A stretch of DNA of 64,000 bases, from NCBI RefSeq assembly GCF_000621145.1, contig NZ_JHZB01000017.1, positions 34,941 to 98,940 of the forward strand. The letters run 5' to 3'. A program made the position numbers and the translations under genes. The notes beneath the pieces were generated by a model. It was given only the letters and a program-made list of their open reading frames with translations, had not been told where the DNA came from and made no database searches. Positions 37,809-47,478 of this stretch are shown here, piece after piece. Source of the stretch: Desulfobulbus elongatus DSM 2908. GTDB lineage: Bacteria > Desulfobacterota > Desulfobulbia > Desulfobulbales > Desulfobulbaceae. The first letter of the stretch is position 1, and each line of letters begins with the position of its first letter.

Positions 37809-39047
37809 GTGAAACGACGGGTCGTTGTAACAGGAATCGGCTTGGTCACGCCGCTCGGCATCGGAACCGAGCAGACGTGGCAGGCGCTGATCAGGGGGCA
37901 GAGCGGAATCGGACCGATTAGCCGCTTTGACGCCTCCGATCAGGCCTCGCAGATAGCCGCCGAGGTGAAGGGGTTCGATCCCGAGGCATGGTTCGAGAAG
38001 AAACAAGTCAAAAATCTCGATCTTTTCGTGCAATACGCGGTCGCCGCCGCGGACCTTGCCTGGAAGAGCAGCGGCCTGTCGATCACCGACGACAACATCA
38101 ACCGGGTTGGGGTTATCACCGGTTGCGGCATGGGCGGCCTGCCCACCATTGAAGAATACCATGGTGTGCTGCTCAACAAAGGGCCCCGCAAAATCACGCC
38201 GTTTTTCATCCCGAGGGTCATTCCCAACATGCCCTCGGGACACATTTCTATGCGGCTGGGATGCAAGGGCCCCAACCTGTGCATGACCACGGCCTGCGCG
38301 GCCGGCACGCACGCGGTGGGCGAGGCCTTCCGTCACATTGCCTACGGCGATTGCGACGCGGCGGTCACCGGCGGGGCCGAGTCGGTCATCTGCCCGCTGG
38401 CCGTGGGCGGGTTCAGCGCCATGAAGGCGCTTTCAACCCGCAACGACGATCCGACCGCCGCCTCCCGGCCCTTTGACCGCGATCGGGACGGCTTTGTCAT
38501 CTCCGAGGGAGCAGGCATGATGGTGCTGGAAGAGTTGGAGGCGGCCAAGCGGCGCGGCGCCACCATCTACGCCGAGATCATCGGTTACGGCCAGAGTAGC
38601 GATGCCTACCATATCGCGGCGCCGCCCGAGGACGGCGAAGGCGCTGCCCGCTGCATGGCGGCGGCGCTGCGGGATGCCGGCCTCAATCCCGAAGAGATCG
38701 ATTACATCAACGCGCACGGTACGTCCACGCCGCTCAATGACAAATGCGAGACTCTGGCGATCAAGAACGTGTTCGGCGATCATGCGTACAAATTGGCAAT
38801 CAGTTCCACCAAATCGATGACCGGCCACATGCTGGGCGCCGCCGGCGGCATTGAGGCGGCCTTTACTGTCTTGAGCCTGTATCACGGCCTGTTGCCGCCG
38901 ACCGCCAACCTGCATACGCCCGATCCCGATTGCGATCTGAACTATGTCCCCCTGGTCGCCCGGGAGCAGAAGATAACCACCGCCATGTCCAATTCGTTCG
39001 GCTTCGGCGGCACCAACGGCGTGGTGGTTTTCCGGCGTTTTGCCTGA
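37809..39047 (+). CDS. fabF: 3-oxoacyl-ACP synthase II (FabF)
   Basis: The 412-residue elongating condensing enzyme has catalytic Cys163 in [15 protein letters not shown], His near 303 in [13 protein letters not shown] and His near 340 in [12 protein letters not shown], the Cys-His-His triad of KAS I/II. The N-terminal [15 protein letters not shown] and the terminal [10 protein letters not shown] also match. The start is GTG. It ends the fatty-acid synthesis block; rpiB follows 19 bases later and is likely in the same transcript. Confidence 0.96.
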   Translation: MKRRVVVTGIGLVTPLGIGTEQTWQALIRGQSGIGPISRFDASDQASQIAAEVKGFDPEAWFEKKQVKNLDLFVQYAVAAADLAWKSSGLSITDDNINRVGVITGCGMGGLPTIEEYHGVLLNKGPRKITPFFIPRVIPNMPSGHISMRLGCKGPNLCMTTACAAGTHAVGEAFRHIAYGDCDAAVTGGAESVICPLAVGGFSAMKALSTRNDDPTAASRPFDRDRDGFVISEGAGMMVLEELEAAKRRGATIYAEIIGYGQSSDAYHIAAPPEDGEGAARCMAAALRDAGLNPEEIDYINAHGTSTPLNDKCETLAIKNVFGDHAYKLAISSTKSMTGHMLGAAGGIEAAFTVLSLYHGLLPPTANLHTPDPDCDLNYVPLVAREQKITTAMSNSFGFGGTNGVVVFRRFA

Positions 39048-39066
39048 TTAGGCAGGAGGAGCGGGC

Positions 39067-39492
39067 ATGCACATTGCGATCGGTTGTGACCATGGCGGCT
39101 TCGAGTTGAAAAAGGCGATCGTCCCGCTCATCGAACAGGCGGGGCACACGATTGTCGATCTGGGCTGTTTTTCAGAGGAATCGGTCGATTATCCCGAATT
39201 CGCCGACCGAGTCTGCACGGCCATCGGCGACGGGCGGTGCGAGCGCGGCATTCTGATCTGCGGCACGGGCATCGGCATGTCGATCGCCGCGAACCGATAC
39301 CGCCACATCCGGGCTGCCCTGTGTCACGAGGCCTTTACCGCCCGCATGAGCCGGGAACATAACGATGCCAATGTGCTTTGCCTCGGTGCCAGGATTCTGG
39401 GAAGTGCTCTTGCCCAGGATATCGTCAGGGTCTGGCTGGCAACGGAATTTGCCGGCGGCCGCCATCTTCGCAGGATCGAGATGATGGGGTAG
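39067..39492 (+). CDS. rpiB: Ribose-5-phosphate isomerase B
   Basis: The 141-residue enzyme interconverts ribose 5-phosphate and ribulose 5-phosphate. IAIGCDHGGFELK, ERGILICGTGIGMSIAANR and the REHNDANVLCLGAR segment are RpiB signatures, including the active-site Cys in CGTGIG. AGGAGGAG lies upstream of the ATG. The product, ribulose 5-phosphate, is the substrate of RibB encoded elsewhere in the window. A strong terminator follows the stop. Confidence 0.95.
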   Translation: MHIAIGCDHGGFELKKAIVPLIEQAGHTIVDLGCFSEESVDYPEFADRVCTAIGDGRCERGILICGTGIGMSIAANRYRHIRAALCHEAFTARMSREHNDANVLCLGARILGSALAQDIVRVWLATEFAGGRHLRRIEMMG

Positions 39493-39520
39493 GCGGTCAT
39501 TGGTTCCGAGAGACGTCCCA

Positions 39521-39557
39521 ACCGGCATGCTTTTTCGCGAAAGCTGCCGGTTTTTTT
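39521..39557 (+). terminator. Rho-independent terminator after rpiB
   Basis: ACCGGCA pairs with TGCCGGT, and inside it GCTTT pairs with AAAGC around a TTCGCG loop, followed by a run of seven Ts. It ends the fatty-acid/rpiB transcript 29 bases after the stop. Confidence 0.88.
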
Positions 39558-39603
39558 GTTTGAGCGCCTTTGTTCTCCCGTTGAACCCATTGTGGGGAGT
39601 GTC

Positions 39604-40068
39604 ATGAAGTGTCCATACTGCGGCCATCTGGACAGCCGGGTCATCGATTCCCGGATCAACAGAGACAAGACTATTACCCGGCGCCGCCGGGAGTGCGACG
39701 CCTGCCAGCGGCGGTTCACCACTTACGAGCGCATCGAACTGACCCTGCCCATGCTCATCAAGAAGGACGGCCGGCGGGAACCCTGGGACCGCGGCAAGAT
39801 CGTCGCCGGTCTGGAGAAGGCGTGCGAGAAGCTGGCGGTGAGCATGACCGACATCGATGCCTTTGTCGACGCCATCGAGCAGAAGCTCCAGGACTACGGC
39901 GGCAAGGAGATTCCCACCAGCCAGATCGGGGAGTGGGTGATGGAGGCCCTGCCGGCCCTGGACGAGGTGGCCTATGTCCGCTTTGCCTCGGTTTACCGCC
40001 AGTTCAAGGATGTCAATGAATTCATGGATGAATTGAAGATCTTCCTCGGCGAGAAGGGCAAGCACTGA
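39604..40068 (+). CDS. nrdR: Transcriptional repressor NrdR
   Basis: The 154-residue regulator has a zinc ribbon with Cys3/Cys6 (MKCPYCG) and Cys31/Cys34 (ECDACQRRF), followed by an ATP-cone domain (about 46-136; [18 protein letters not shown]). NrdR senses dATP/ATP and represses ribonucleotide reductase genes. MKCPYCG is the correct start. It precedes ribD by 13 bases, a pairing seen in many bacteria, and sits after a terminator, so the nrdR-ribD transcript has its own promoter between 39558 and 39603. Confidence 0.96.
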   Translation: MKCPYCGHLDSRVIDSRINRDKTITRRRRECDACQRRFTTYERIELTLPMLIKKDGRREPWDRGKIVAGLEKACEKLAVSMTDIDAFVDAIEQKLQDYGGKEIPTSQIGEWVMEALPALDEVAYVRFASVYRQFKDVNEFMDELKIFLGEKGKH

Positions 40069-40081
40069 AATCGCGCATCCC

Positions 40082-41197
40082 ATGCAGGACGAACAGCACA
40101 CATACATGGAATTGGCCCTGGACGAGGCCCGCAAGGGCCTGGGGCGGACCTCGCCGAACCCGGCGGTCGGCGCGGTGATTGTCAACAACGGCGTGGTCGT
40201 CGGCCGCGGTTACCATAGGAAAGCCGGAACGCCCCATGCCGAAGTCAATGCCCTCATGGATGCCGGTGCCCAGGCGGCCGGAGCCACCCTGTATGTGACC
40301 CTGGAGCCCTGCAACCATACCGGCCGCACCCCTCCCTGCACCCAGGCCATTATCCGCAGCGGCATCGCCAAGGTGGTCATCGGCATGGCTGATCCCAATC
40401 CGCGGGTGGCCGGCGGCGGGGCCAGCTATCTGGTCTCCCAGGGCATCGAGGTATACAGCGGAGTGCTTGAACGGCAGTGCCGGGCCCTGAATCATCCGTT
40501 CATTAAACACAGCATCACGGGATTGCCGTGGGTGATCATGAAGGCGGGGCTGAGCCTCGACGGTAAAATCACCTTCCGGCACCGGCAGGGAGAGGCGATC
40601 ACCGGTCCTGAAGCCGGACGATACGTGCATCGGCTCCGCAACGAGGTCGACGCCATCCTGGTCGGGGTGGAAACGGCGATCATCGATGACCCCAGCCTGA
40701 CCACCCGGCTTGCCCGGGGGGAAGGCCGCGATCCGCTGCGCATCGTCCTCGACTCCTCGTTGCGCCTGCCGCCGGAGGCGCGGATGCTGCACCAGGCGTC
40801 CGCCGCCGAAACCTGGATTTTTTGCGGCGAAGGCGCGGAGCGGGAGCGGGAAGCCCGCCTGGCCGACAGAGGGGCACGAATATGCCGCGTTCCGGTCGAC
40901 AGTGTCGGCCGGGTCGAGCTCGCGGCCGTGCTTTCCTTTTTGGGGGCCGGCAACGTCACCTCACTGCTTGTCGAAGGCGGCGCCCGCGTGCATGGTGCCT
41001 TTTACGGCCGGCATCTGGTCGACGAGGTGGTGTTGGTCTATGCGCCGTTCATTATCGGCGACAACGGCACGCCGCTGGTGCAGGGCCATTGCTTGGAGAG
41101 CCGGGCGCAGGCGCCGGTTCTGCGCGATATCTCCCTGCACCGGCTCGGCGACGATATCCTTCTCAGGGCGCTGACCGCGGCGCCCGGTCAGGATTGA
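40082..41197 (+). CDS. ribD: Bifunctional riboflavin deaminase/reductase RibD
   Basis: The 371-residue enzyme performs the second and third steps of the GTP branch of riboflavin synthesis. The N-terminal deaminase has zinc ligands His52, Cys77 and Cys86 with catalytic Glu54 (PHAEVNAL, EPCNHTGRTPPC). The C-terminal reductase begins near residue 150 (KAGLSLDGKI) and contains VGVETAIIDDP and LLVEGGARVHGAF. No riboswitch is visible in front of it, unlike ribB. Its 3' end overlaps the converging ParB-like gene by ten bases. Confidence 0.94.
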   Translation: MQDEQHTYMELALDEARKGLGRTSPNPAVGAVIVNNGVVVGRGYHRKAGTPHAEVNALMDAGAQAAGATLYVTLEPCNHTGRTPPCTQAIIRSGIAKVVIGMADPNPRVAGGGASYLVSQGIEVYSGVLERQCRALNHPFIKHSITGLPWVIMKAGLSLDGKITFRHRQGEAITGPEAGRYVHRLRNEVDAILVGVETAIIDDPSLTTRLARGEGRDPLRIVLDSSLRLPPEARMLHQASAAETWIFCGEGAEREREARLADRGARICRVPVDSVGRVELAAVLSFLGAGNVTSLLVEGGARVHGAFYGRHLVDEVVLVYAPFIIGDNGTPLVQGHCLESRAQAPVLRDISLHRLGDDILLRALTAAPGQD

Positions 41198-42120
41198 AGA
41201 AGTTTCCTGATCTTCTCCCATTTCTGCCGCAGAACATCGCTATTGTCGAAACGAAGGCGCAACTCCACGCTCTCGTCTTCAAAGGAAGGGCTCGGCGCCA
41301 GCGTCACCCCTTCCGGCAGCTGCATGGCATCAACGAAGCGTTGAAAACGCGTTTCCATGTCTGTCCGTTGCGGCGAGACCGATGCGGCCAGGTGCTGGAG
41401 CAGCCCCTGCAACCGTTGAGGGGCATTGTCCTGCCTTGGTTCCGTTTGTTCCCATCCGCCAAGCAGTTCGTGCACTGACCTCTCGTGCCGCAGGCACAGT
41501 TCGGTCACCATCTCGACCAGTTTGAACTGTTTCGATCCGCCGGGACGATAGGCCTCGATCAGGTCGACTAGGGCGATCTGATCTTCAGGGGCGAGCAACC
41601 TGAGCAGCTTGCCGGTTTTGGGCGCGAGAATCCCCTGATGCAGGGCACGAACAGCGGCAGGAGAGAGGTCGAGCAGGGCGAGCAACTCATCGAGCAGGTA
41701 GCGCTGCGGTTTGTAGCCCATCAGGGGAAGAAGGGACAACAGTTCGTCGTGGCTTAGTTGCTGACACGCCTGCCGGAGCAGATGCGCCTGCACGATCGGG
41801 CTGGCAGGGGGAGATGCCGCCTGCTCGTAGTGAATTTGCAGGGAAAAGCGGGAAAGCGATGACACCGTCCGGGGCAAAACGCGGCAGAGGACTTGGTCGC
41901 TGCCCAGGGCGGCGAGTGCCCGGTATGTCGGGTAATCCGCCAGAAGCTGGTAGCGCTGCGGCTGCTCTTCCCGGACCAGCAAAGGGGTTGTCTGGCCGAA
42001 TTGCCGGATGCGCTCAAGCAGCACCACCCCGACCGGCCCATCGGCGAGGGACGGAAGGAAGGGGGCGGTGCACTCAATCTGCTCACGCTTGATCGTCTGG
42101 AAGTTGGGTTCGGGTGGCAT
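41188..42120 (-). CDS. ParB-like nuclease-fold domain protein
   Basis: The 310-residue protein begins with a ParB/Spo0J N-terminal-like domain: FQTIKREQIECTAP, IRQFGQTTPLLVREEQPQRY and QLLADYPTYRALAALG, the last in place of the usual G-RR box. The rest is helical with conserved Leu-rich stretches, and shows no clear HTH. It is not near parA or an origin region, so it is unlikely to be the chromosomal ParB. The start at 42120 is favoured because the longer frame would begin at a TTG inside the HU gene's terminator. It is a standalone gene whose 3' end overlaps ribD. Confidence 0.6.
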   Translation of the reverse strand: MPPEPNFQTIKREQIECTAPFLPSLADGPVGVVLLERIRQFGQTTPLLVREEQPQRYQLLADYPTYRALAALGSDQVLCRVLPRTVSSLSRFSLQIHYEQAASPPASPIVQAHLLRQACQQLSHDELLSLLPLMGYKPQRYLLDELLALLDLSPAAVRALHQGILAPKTGKLLRLLAPEDQIALVDLIEAYRPGGSKQFKLVEMVTELCLRHERSVHELLGGWEQTEPRQDNAPQRLQGLLQHLAASVSPQRTDMETRFQRFVDAMQLPEGVTLAPSPSFEDESVELRLRFDNSDVLRQKWEKIRKLLQS

Positions 42121-42181
42121 CGCAACTGGAAACAAAAAATTCCGGGGCCGGCCCGGGGGAGAGCTGGCGGCCGGCAACGAG

Positions 42182-42217
42182 AAAATAAAAAAGGCGCCTG
42201 CTGTGCGCGGGCGCCTT
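42182..42217 (-). terminator. Rho-independent terminator of the HU/IHF gene
   Basis: On the minus strand AAGGCGCC pairs with GGCGCCTT around an 11-base loop, followed by TTTTATTTT. It lies 28 bases downstream of the HU/IHF stop. Confidence 0.9.
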
Positions 42218-42244
42218 GGCAAGGCAGCTGGAAAAAAGCTGGCG

Positions 42245-42532
42245 TTATTTGGAATTGATGCGGGATCGCAATATGCCCGACGGTTTGAAGGTGACCACCC
42301 TTCGCGCTTCCAGGGTCAATTCGCTACCGGTTTGCGGATTGCGGCCCCGACGGGATTTTTTGTCCTTGATGTTGAATTTGCCGAATCCGCTCAACAGAAG
42401 ATCTTCGCCGGTGATCAGTGACGATTTGGAGAGGGAAAGGAACGTCTCAACGGAATCCGTGGATTGCGATTTGGTCAGGTTGGGATGGGTCTTGTACACC
42501 TGCTGCACCAGATCAGCCTTTGTCAGGGTCAT
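42245..42532 (-). CDS. HU/IHF family DNA-binding protein
   Basis: The 95-residue protein has the histone-like fold: MTLTKADLVQQVYK, DLLLSGFGKFNIKDKKSRRGRNPQTG and a C-terminal VTFKPSGILRSRIN. The RGRNPQTG arm tip is characteristic, and the IHF-alpha-like spacing favours integration host factor over HU, but this cannot be decided firmly. GGAGG lies seven bases before the ATG. It has its own promoter and terminator, so it is transcribed alone and probably strongly. Confidence 0.9.
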   Translation of the reverse strand: MTLTKADLVQQVYKTHPNLTKSQSTDSVETFLSLSKSSLITGEDLLLSGFGKFNIKDKKSRRGRNPQTGSELTLEARRVVTFKPSGILRSRINSK

Positions 42533-42587
42533 GTTCTTACCTCCAGGAGAACTCGCAGTGAACGAACCATGTCGTACAGTCGTTCAT

Positions 42588-42617
42588 ATAATAGGAAGTA
42601 ATACAGCAGGTTGTCAA
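42588..42617 (-). promoter_or_regulatory. Sigma-70-type promoter of the HU/IHF gene
   Basis: On the minus strand TTGACA (42612-42617) and TATTAT (42588-42593) are separated by 18 bases. Perfect -35 and near-perfect -10 hexamers fit a strong promoter, with a leader of about 50 bases. Confidence 0.75.
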
Positions 42618-42623
42618 CATAGT

Positions 42624-43949
<1,326 letters not shown>

Positions 43950-43952
43950 TCA

Positions 43953-45158
43953 TTACACCACGCTGGCGATCTTGAATATCGGCAGGTACATAGCAACGAC
44001 CAGCCCGCCGATCATGCCGCCGAGGAAAACCATCATAAAGGGCTCGATCATGGCGGTCAAGTTTTCAACGGCCTGATCGACCTCCTCGTCGTAAAAATCC
44101 GCGATTTTTTCCAGCATGGCATCCAGGGCGCCCACCGATTCGCCGACATTGATCATCTGGACAACCATGTTGGGAAACACACCCGATTCTTCGAGCGGTT
44201 CAGCGATGGCCCGTCCTTCGGCGATGCTTTCGGCAACCCGGATGACTGACCGCTCGATGACTTTGTTGCCCGAGGTCCGGGCAACCACTTGCAACGAATC
44301 GAGAATCGGCACCCCGCTTTGCAGCAGGGTGCTCAAGGTTCTGGTGAACTTGGCGACCGCGACCTTGCGCACCAAGGGGCCGATGACCGGCGACCAGAGG
44401 ATCATATGGTCCATTTTCAGACGGCCCTTCTCAGTACTGTATATTTTTTTGACAACCCAGACCAGCGCAACGATCGCGAGGATGATGAAGATGATGTTTG
44501 ATTTGAAGAAGTTGCTCAAATTGATGACCAACTGGGTCGGCGCCGGCAGCGTCGAGCCGAAATCCTTGAACATCTTGTCGAAAACGGGAACTACAAAGAT
44601 CAGGATGACCGCCAGGATGAGCATCGAGATGCCGAGGCAGATCGAAGGGTAGGTCATGGCTCCCTTGATTTTTTTCTGCAGGGCCATGGATTTTTCCTTG
44701 AAAGCGGCCAATCTCGACAGGATCGTGTCGAGAATACCGCCCAGTTCGCCCGCTTCGATCATATTTGCATATAAGCTGTCGAACACTTTCGGGTGCTTGC
44801 GCATGGAATCGGCGAGGGTCGTACCTGTTTCGACATCGCCCTGGATGGAAGTGATGACGGTTTTGAAGGTGGGATTGCTCTGCTGTTTCCCCAGGATCTG
44901 CAGACACTGCACGAGCGGCAGACCCGCATCGATCATGGTGGAGAGCTGGCGGGTGAAGATGACGATGTCCTTGCCGGTGACCTTGGGCTTGAAGAGCTTG
45001 ACGTTTTCGAGGAGATCCTTGGGCTTGGGCTTGATGGTCGGATTGTCGATCCGCATCCGTCTGAGTTGGGCGCGTGCGCCCGCTTCGTCGACGGCTTCGA
45101 TTTCACCCTTGCGTTTTTCGCCAAAACTGTTCTTTCCCTTCCAAACATAGATCGGCAT
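43953..45158 (-). CDS. pilC: Type IV pilus/type II secretion inner-membrane platform protein PilC
   Basis: The 401-residue protein contains two T2SSF domains (about 70-195 and 275-395) with about three membrane helices (170-195, 220-245, 375-400). TRQLSTMIDAGLPLVQCL, GELGGILDTILSRLA and the repeated TLLQSGVPILDSL are typical of PilC/GspF. It anchors the assembly ATPases to the membrane. No pilB, pilT or pilD is adjacent; the gene stands alone before eno. The start MPIYVWKGKNSFGEK has GGAG eight bases upstream. Confidence 0.92.
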   Translation of the reverse strand: MPIYVWKGKNSFGEKRKGEIEAVDEAGARAQLRRMRIDNPTIKPKPKDLLENVKLFKPKVTGKDIVIFTRQLSTMIDAGLPLVQCLQILGKQQSNPTFKTVITSIQGDVETGTTLADSMRKHPKVFDSLYANMIEAGELGGILDTILSRLAAFKEKSMALQKKIKGAMTYPSICLGISMLILAVILIFVVPVFDKMFKDFGSTLPAPTQLVINLSNFFKSNIIFIILAIVALVWVVKKIYSTEKGRLKMDHMILWSPVIGPLVRKVAVAKFTRTLSTLLQSGVPILDSLQVVARTSGNKVIERSVIRVAESIAEGRAIAEPLEESGVFPNMVVQMINVGESVGALDAMLEKIADFYDEEVDQAVENLTAMIEPFMMVFLGGMIGGLVVAMYLPIFKIASVV

Positions 45159-45214
45159 GAAGAAATCTCCGGGCACATTCCTGAAGGTTTGCAAGAAGTA
45201 TCTCGGATAAGCTG

Positions 45215-45243
45215 TTGACAGATACCGGGATAGTTTTTATAAA
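45215..45243 (+). promoter_or_regulatory. Strong sigma-70-type promoter of the PxxKW gene
   Basis: TTGACA (45215-45220) and TATAAA (45238-45243) are separated by exactly 17 bases, close to the consensus. Transcription should begin near 45250, just ahead of the hairpin at 45256-45273. Confidence 0.8.
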
Positions 45244-45255
45244 TATCGCCCTCAA

Positions 45256-45273
45256 GCACCATGATGATGGTGC
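45256..45273 (+). promoter_or_regulatory. 5'-leader hairpin of the PxxKW gene (stability element or operator)
   Basis: GCACCAT (45256-45262) pairs with ATGGTGC (45267-45273) around a GATG loop. It lies a few bases after the predicted transcription start, so it may stabilise the mRNA 5' end or act as a repressor site. Confidence 0.5.
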
Positions 45274-45346
45274 ATGTACTATCAATTGTATGGAAGATTT
45301 TTTTCTGGTTCAAGAAAAAGTTTATTTTTTTTCAGGAGTTGGCACT

Positions 45347-45592
45347 ATGCAAGCGAGCAATGCGGCTAAATTCGCCGAGGGATCGTTTCTGCCGGTTATT
45401 GAGCAGTGCAACGGTTGTGAACGGATCGTCGAGGCGGAAGGAGGGCGGTTTTGCGATGCCTATACGAATCCGGCGGCGAAATGGCGGTTAGGCATCTGCA
45501 ATTTTGCCACCCATGCAAAACCGGAAGTGAAGGTGGTCAAGATTCGCGTCAATCCGTTGAAGGCCGCAAAACGGGCTTCCCGCCGGAAATAA
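45347..45592 (+). CDS. PxxKW family cysteine-rich protein
   Basis: The 81-residue protein has Cys pairs QCNGCERIV and FCDAYTNPAAKWRLGICNF, where PAAKW is the PxxKW motif that names this small family, known mainly from deltaproteobacteria. The conserved Cys residues suggest a metal or cluster site. The function is unknown. The start was placed at MQASNAAKF because AGGAG lies nine bases upstream and the longer open frame would begin in the -35 box. It has a strong promoter, a leader hairpin and its own terminator, so it is a monocistronic, probably highly expressed gene. Confidence 0.85.
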   Translation: MQASNAAKFAEGSFLPVIEQCNGCERIVEAEGGRFCDAYTNPAAKWRLGICNFATHAKPEVKVVKIRVNPLKAAKRASRRK

Positions 45593-45962
45593 GCGCTGCC
45601 CGTTTTCCGCAGCGGGGAATGTTGTCTGGACGGTCTCTGCTATCTGACCGTTACGCCCACTGCGGCATTGTTTCCATTCGTGCCATCGTCTTCTCCCCGA
45701 TTTCCCTCCGATCCGGAGCGCAAAGAAATCGGGGAGTTTTTTTCTCGGGCCACATCAATGTGATGGCGTATCTGCCGCTTGAGATGCGGGGGGGGGGGCG
45801 TTGTAGCGGTTGCCGAACGGTTGTGCCGGCTGGGTGATCGTTTCTGTTCGCCGCCGTTTCCTGGCTCGGATCAGATGTCCTTCTCCGCATGTCCAGATCG
45901 CGCAAGAATCGGGAAAAGCCCCCCCGGCGGGCGTTCCGTGTGCCGCATTCTCTCCTGCCTGC
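45593..45962. other. Intergenic region holding the PxxKW terminator and an 11-G tract
   Basis: This 370-base stretch between the convergent PxxKW (+) and yggS (-) genes contains the terminator at 45693-45743 and a run of 11 Gs at 45788-45798. No further gene was recognised; the open frames are short and resemble nothing known. Confidence 0.5.
45693..45743 (+). terminator. Rho-independent terminator of the PxxKW gene
   Basis: CTCCCCGATTTC (45693-45704) pairs perfectly with GAAATCGGGGAG (45725-45736), and seven Ts follow. It lies 100 bases after the PxxKW stop. Confidence 0.92.
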
Positions 45963-46652
45963 CTACGGTTGCCGCGAACCGAACAGGGCCGTCCCCACTC
46001 GGACAAGCGTCGCTCCTTCCTCGATCGCGATCGAGTAATCGTTGGACATGCCCATGGACAGATCGACGCGGGTATTGTCCGTGAAGAGGTTGAGAGTGGC
46101 GAGCCGTTGGGCCAGTTGCCGCAATTCCCTGAAATAGGGCCGGCTTTTTTCCGGATCGGGAAAATAGGGGGGCATCGCCATCAGGCCGAGAACGCGGAGG
46201 CTGGTTTCGCCGGCAACCCGACTGAGCAGCGCCTCGGCCTCTTCGGGAAGCACGCCTGATTTCTGCGGTTCCCGGCCGATGTTGACCTGAACGAGGATCG
46301 ACAGGTTTTTGTGCAGGGAACGGGCGTGGCTGTCCAGAGCGACCGCCAGTTTCCACCGGTCGACCGTTTCGATGACCTCGAAGAGTTCCGCGGCCTGCCT
46401 CGCCTTGTTGCTCTGGAGGTGTCCGATGAAATGCCATTGGAGAGCGGCCGGCAGGAGCGGAATTTTACTGGCGGCCTCCTGGAGATAATTTTCGCCGAAG
46501 ACCATCTGGCCGCTGTGGACGGCTGCCAGGATCGGCTCGACGCCGACCGTCTTGCTGACGGCCACCAGTTTGACTTCCTCCGGGCGTCTGCCGGCCTTCT
46601 TGGCCGACCGGGCGATGGTGGCAAGGATGCGGGCAAGATTATCTCGAATCAT
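45963..46652 (-). CDS. YggS family pyridoxal phosphate homeostasis protein
   Basis: The 229-residue protein is a fold-type III PLP protein. The cofactor Lys is Lys34 in LVAVSKTV, followed by GENYLQEAASK, WHFIGHLQSNK and GMSNDYSIAIEEGATLVRVG, the phosphate-binding end. YggS/PLPBP keeps cellular PLP levels in balance and is not known as a catalyst. It overlaps the end of tatD by 14 bases, so the two are co-transcribed. Confidence 0.95.
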   Translation of the reverse strand: MIRDNLARILATIARSAKKAGRRPEEVKLVAVSKTVGVEPILAAVHSGQMVFGENYLQEAASKIPLLPAALQWHFIGHLQSNKARQAAELFEVIETVDRWKLAVALDSHARSLHKNLSILVQVNIGREPQKSGVLPEEAEALLSRVAGETSLRVLGLMAMPPYFPDPEKSRPYFRELRQLAQRLATLNLFTDNTRVDLSMGMSNDYSIAIEEGATLVRVGTALFGSRQP

Positions 46653-47478
46653 GGTCGTCGCGGGTGAGTTGAAAGAGCCGAACAGCGTTTGCAGTGGTGG
46701 CTCTGGCCACGTCGTCGAGGGAAACCGCTTTGAGATCGGCCACTTTCTGCGCCGTCAGCAGGACCAGTTTCGGTTCGTTGCGTTTGCCGCGGTAGGGCAC
46801 CGGCGCCAGATAGGGGCCATCGGTTTCCAAAAGCAGGTGCCGGAGATCGATGGTGCGCACAACCTCCTGCAGGGTATGGGCATTGGCAAAGGTGACCACC
46901 CCGGGGATCGAGATCAAAAAGCCGAAATCGATCATTTCCTCGGCCAGCCGCAGGTCACCCGAGAAGCAATGCATGACGCCTCCCCTGGGAAAGGGGCCGG
47001 CCTCCTTGATCAGGCGGCACACGTCCTCGTGGGCCTCGCGGTCGTGGATGACGACCGGCAGGCCAAGTTCCCCGGCAAGATGGAGCTGGTCGGAAAAGGT
47101 CCGCAGCTGTACCTCGCGCGGGGCATAATTCTTGACGTAATCAAGCCCGATTTCCCCGTACCCGACCACATGCCGGTGCGCGGCCAGGTCGGCTAGCCGG
47201 CGCAGGGTTTCGGGGGTGGCCTGGTGAGCGTCGTGGGGATGAACGCCCACGGTGGCGAAAATGGAGGGAACGCGCTCGGCAAGGGACACGGCCGCCTGGG
47301 AACTGGGCAGGTCGATGCCGATGGTGACGATGCGCCTGACGCCGTGTTCGGCTGCCGATAGGAGCACGCCGTCCAGGTCGGGCCCATAGTCGCTCATGTC
47401 GAGATGGCAATGAGTGTCGACGAGTTCCGATTGCGCTGAAAGTTCGGGAAGCGGTGCGGTGCGTGGGACTGGTTGCAT
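46639..47478 (-). CDS. TatD family metal-dependent hydrolase
   Basis: The 279-residue TIM-barrel hydrolase has the metal motif VDTHCHLDM near residue 20, VGVHPHDA, GYGEIGLDYV, VIHDREAHED, MHCFSGDL and LLLETDGPYLAP. These are the full set of TatD (YcfH/YjjV) ligands; the family hydrolyses DNA 3' ends or D-aminoacyl-tRNA-like substrates. MQPVPRTAP is taken as the start because the longer frame upstream has no known content. It shares its transcript with yggS, which it overlaps. Confidence 0.9.
   Translation of the reverse strand: MQPVPRTAPLPELSAQSELVDTHCHLDMSDYGPDLDGVLLSAAEHGVRRIVTIGIDLPSSQAAVSLAERVPSIFATVGVHPHDAHQATPETLRRLADLAAHRHVVGYGEIGLDYVKNYAPREVQLRTFSDQLHLAGELGLPVVIHDREAHEDVCRLIKEAGPFPRGGVMHCFSGDLRLAEEMIDFGFLISIPGVVTFANAHTLQEVVRTIDLRHLLLETDGPYLAPVPYRGKRNEPKLVLLTAQKVADLKAVSLDDVARATTANAVRLFQLTRDDHDSR

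Noticed and set aside
45215..45346. Upstream start for the PxxKW protein
   Set aside because: This would begin in the -35 hexamer of a near-consensus promoter, upstream of the transcription start.
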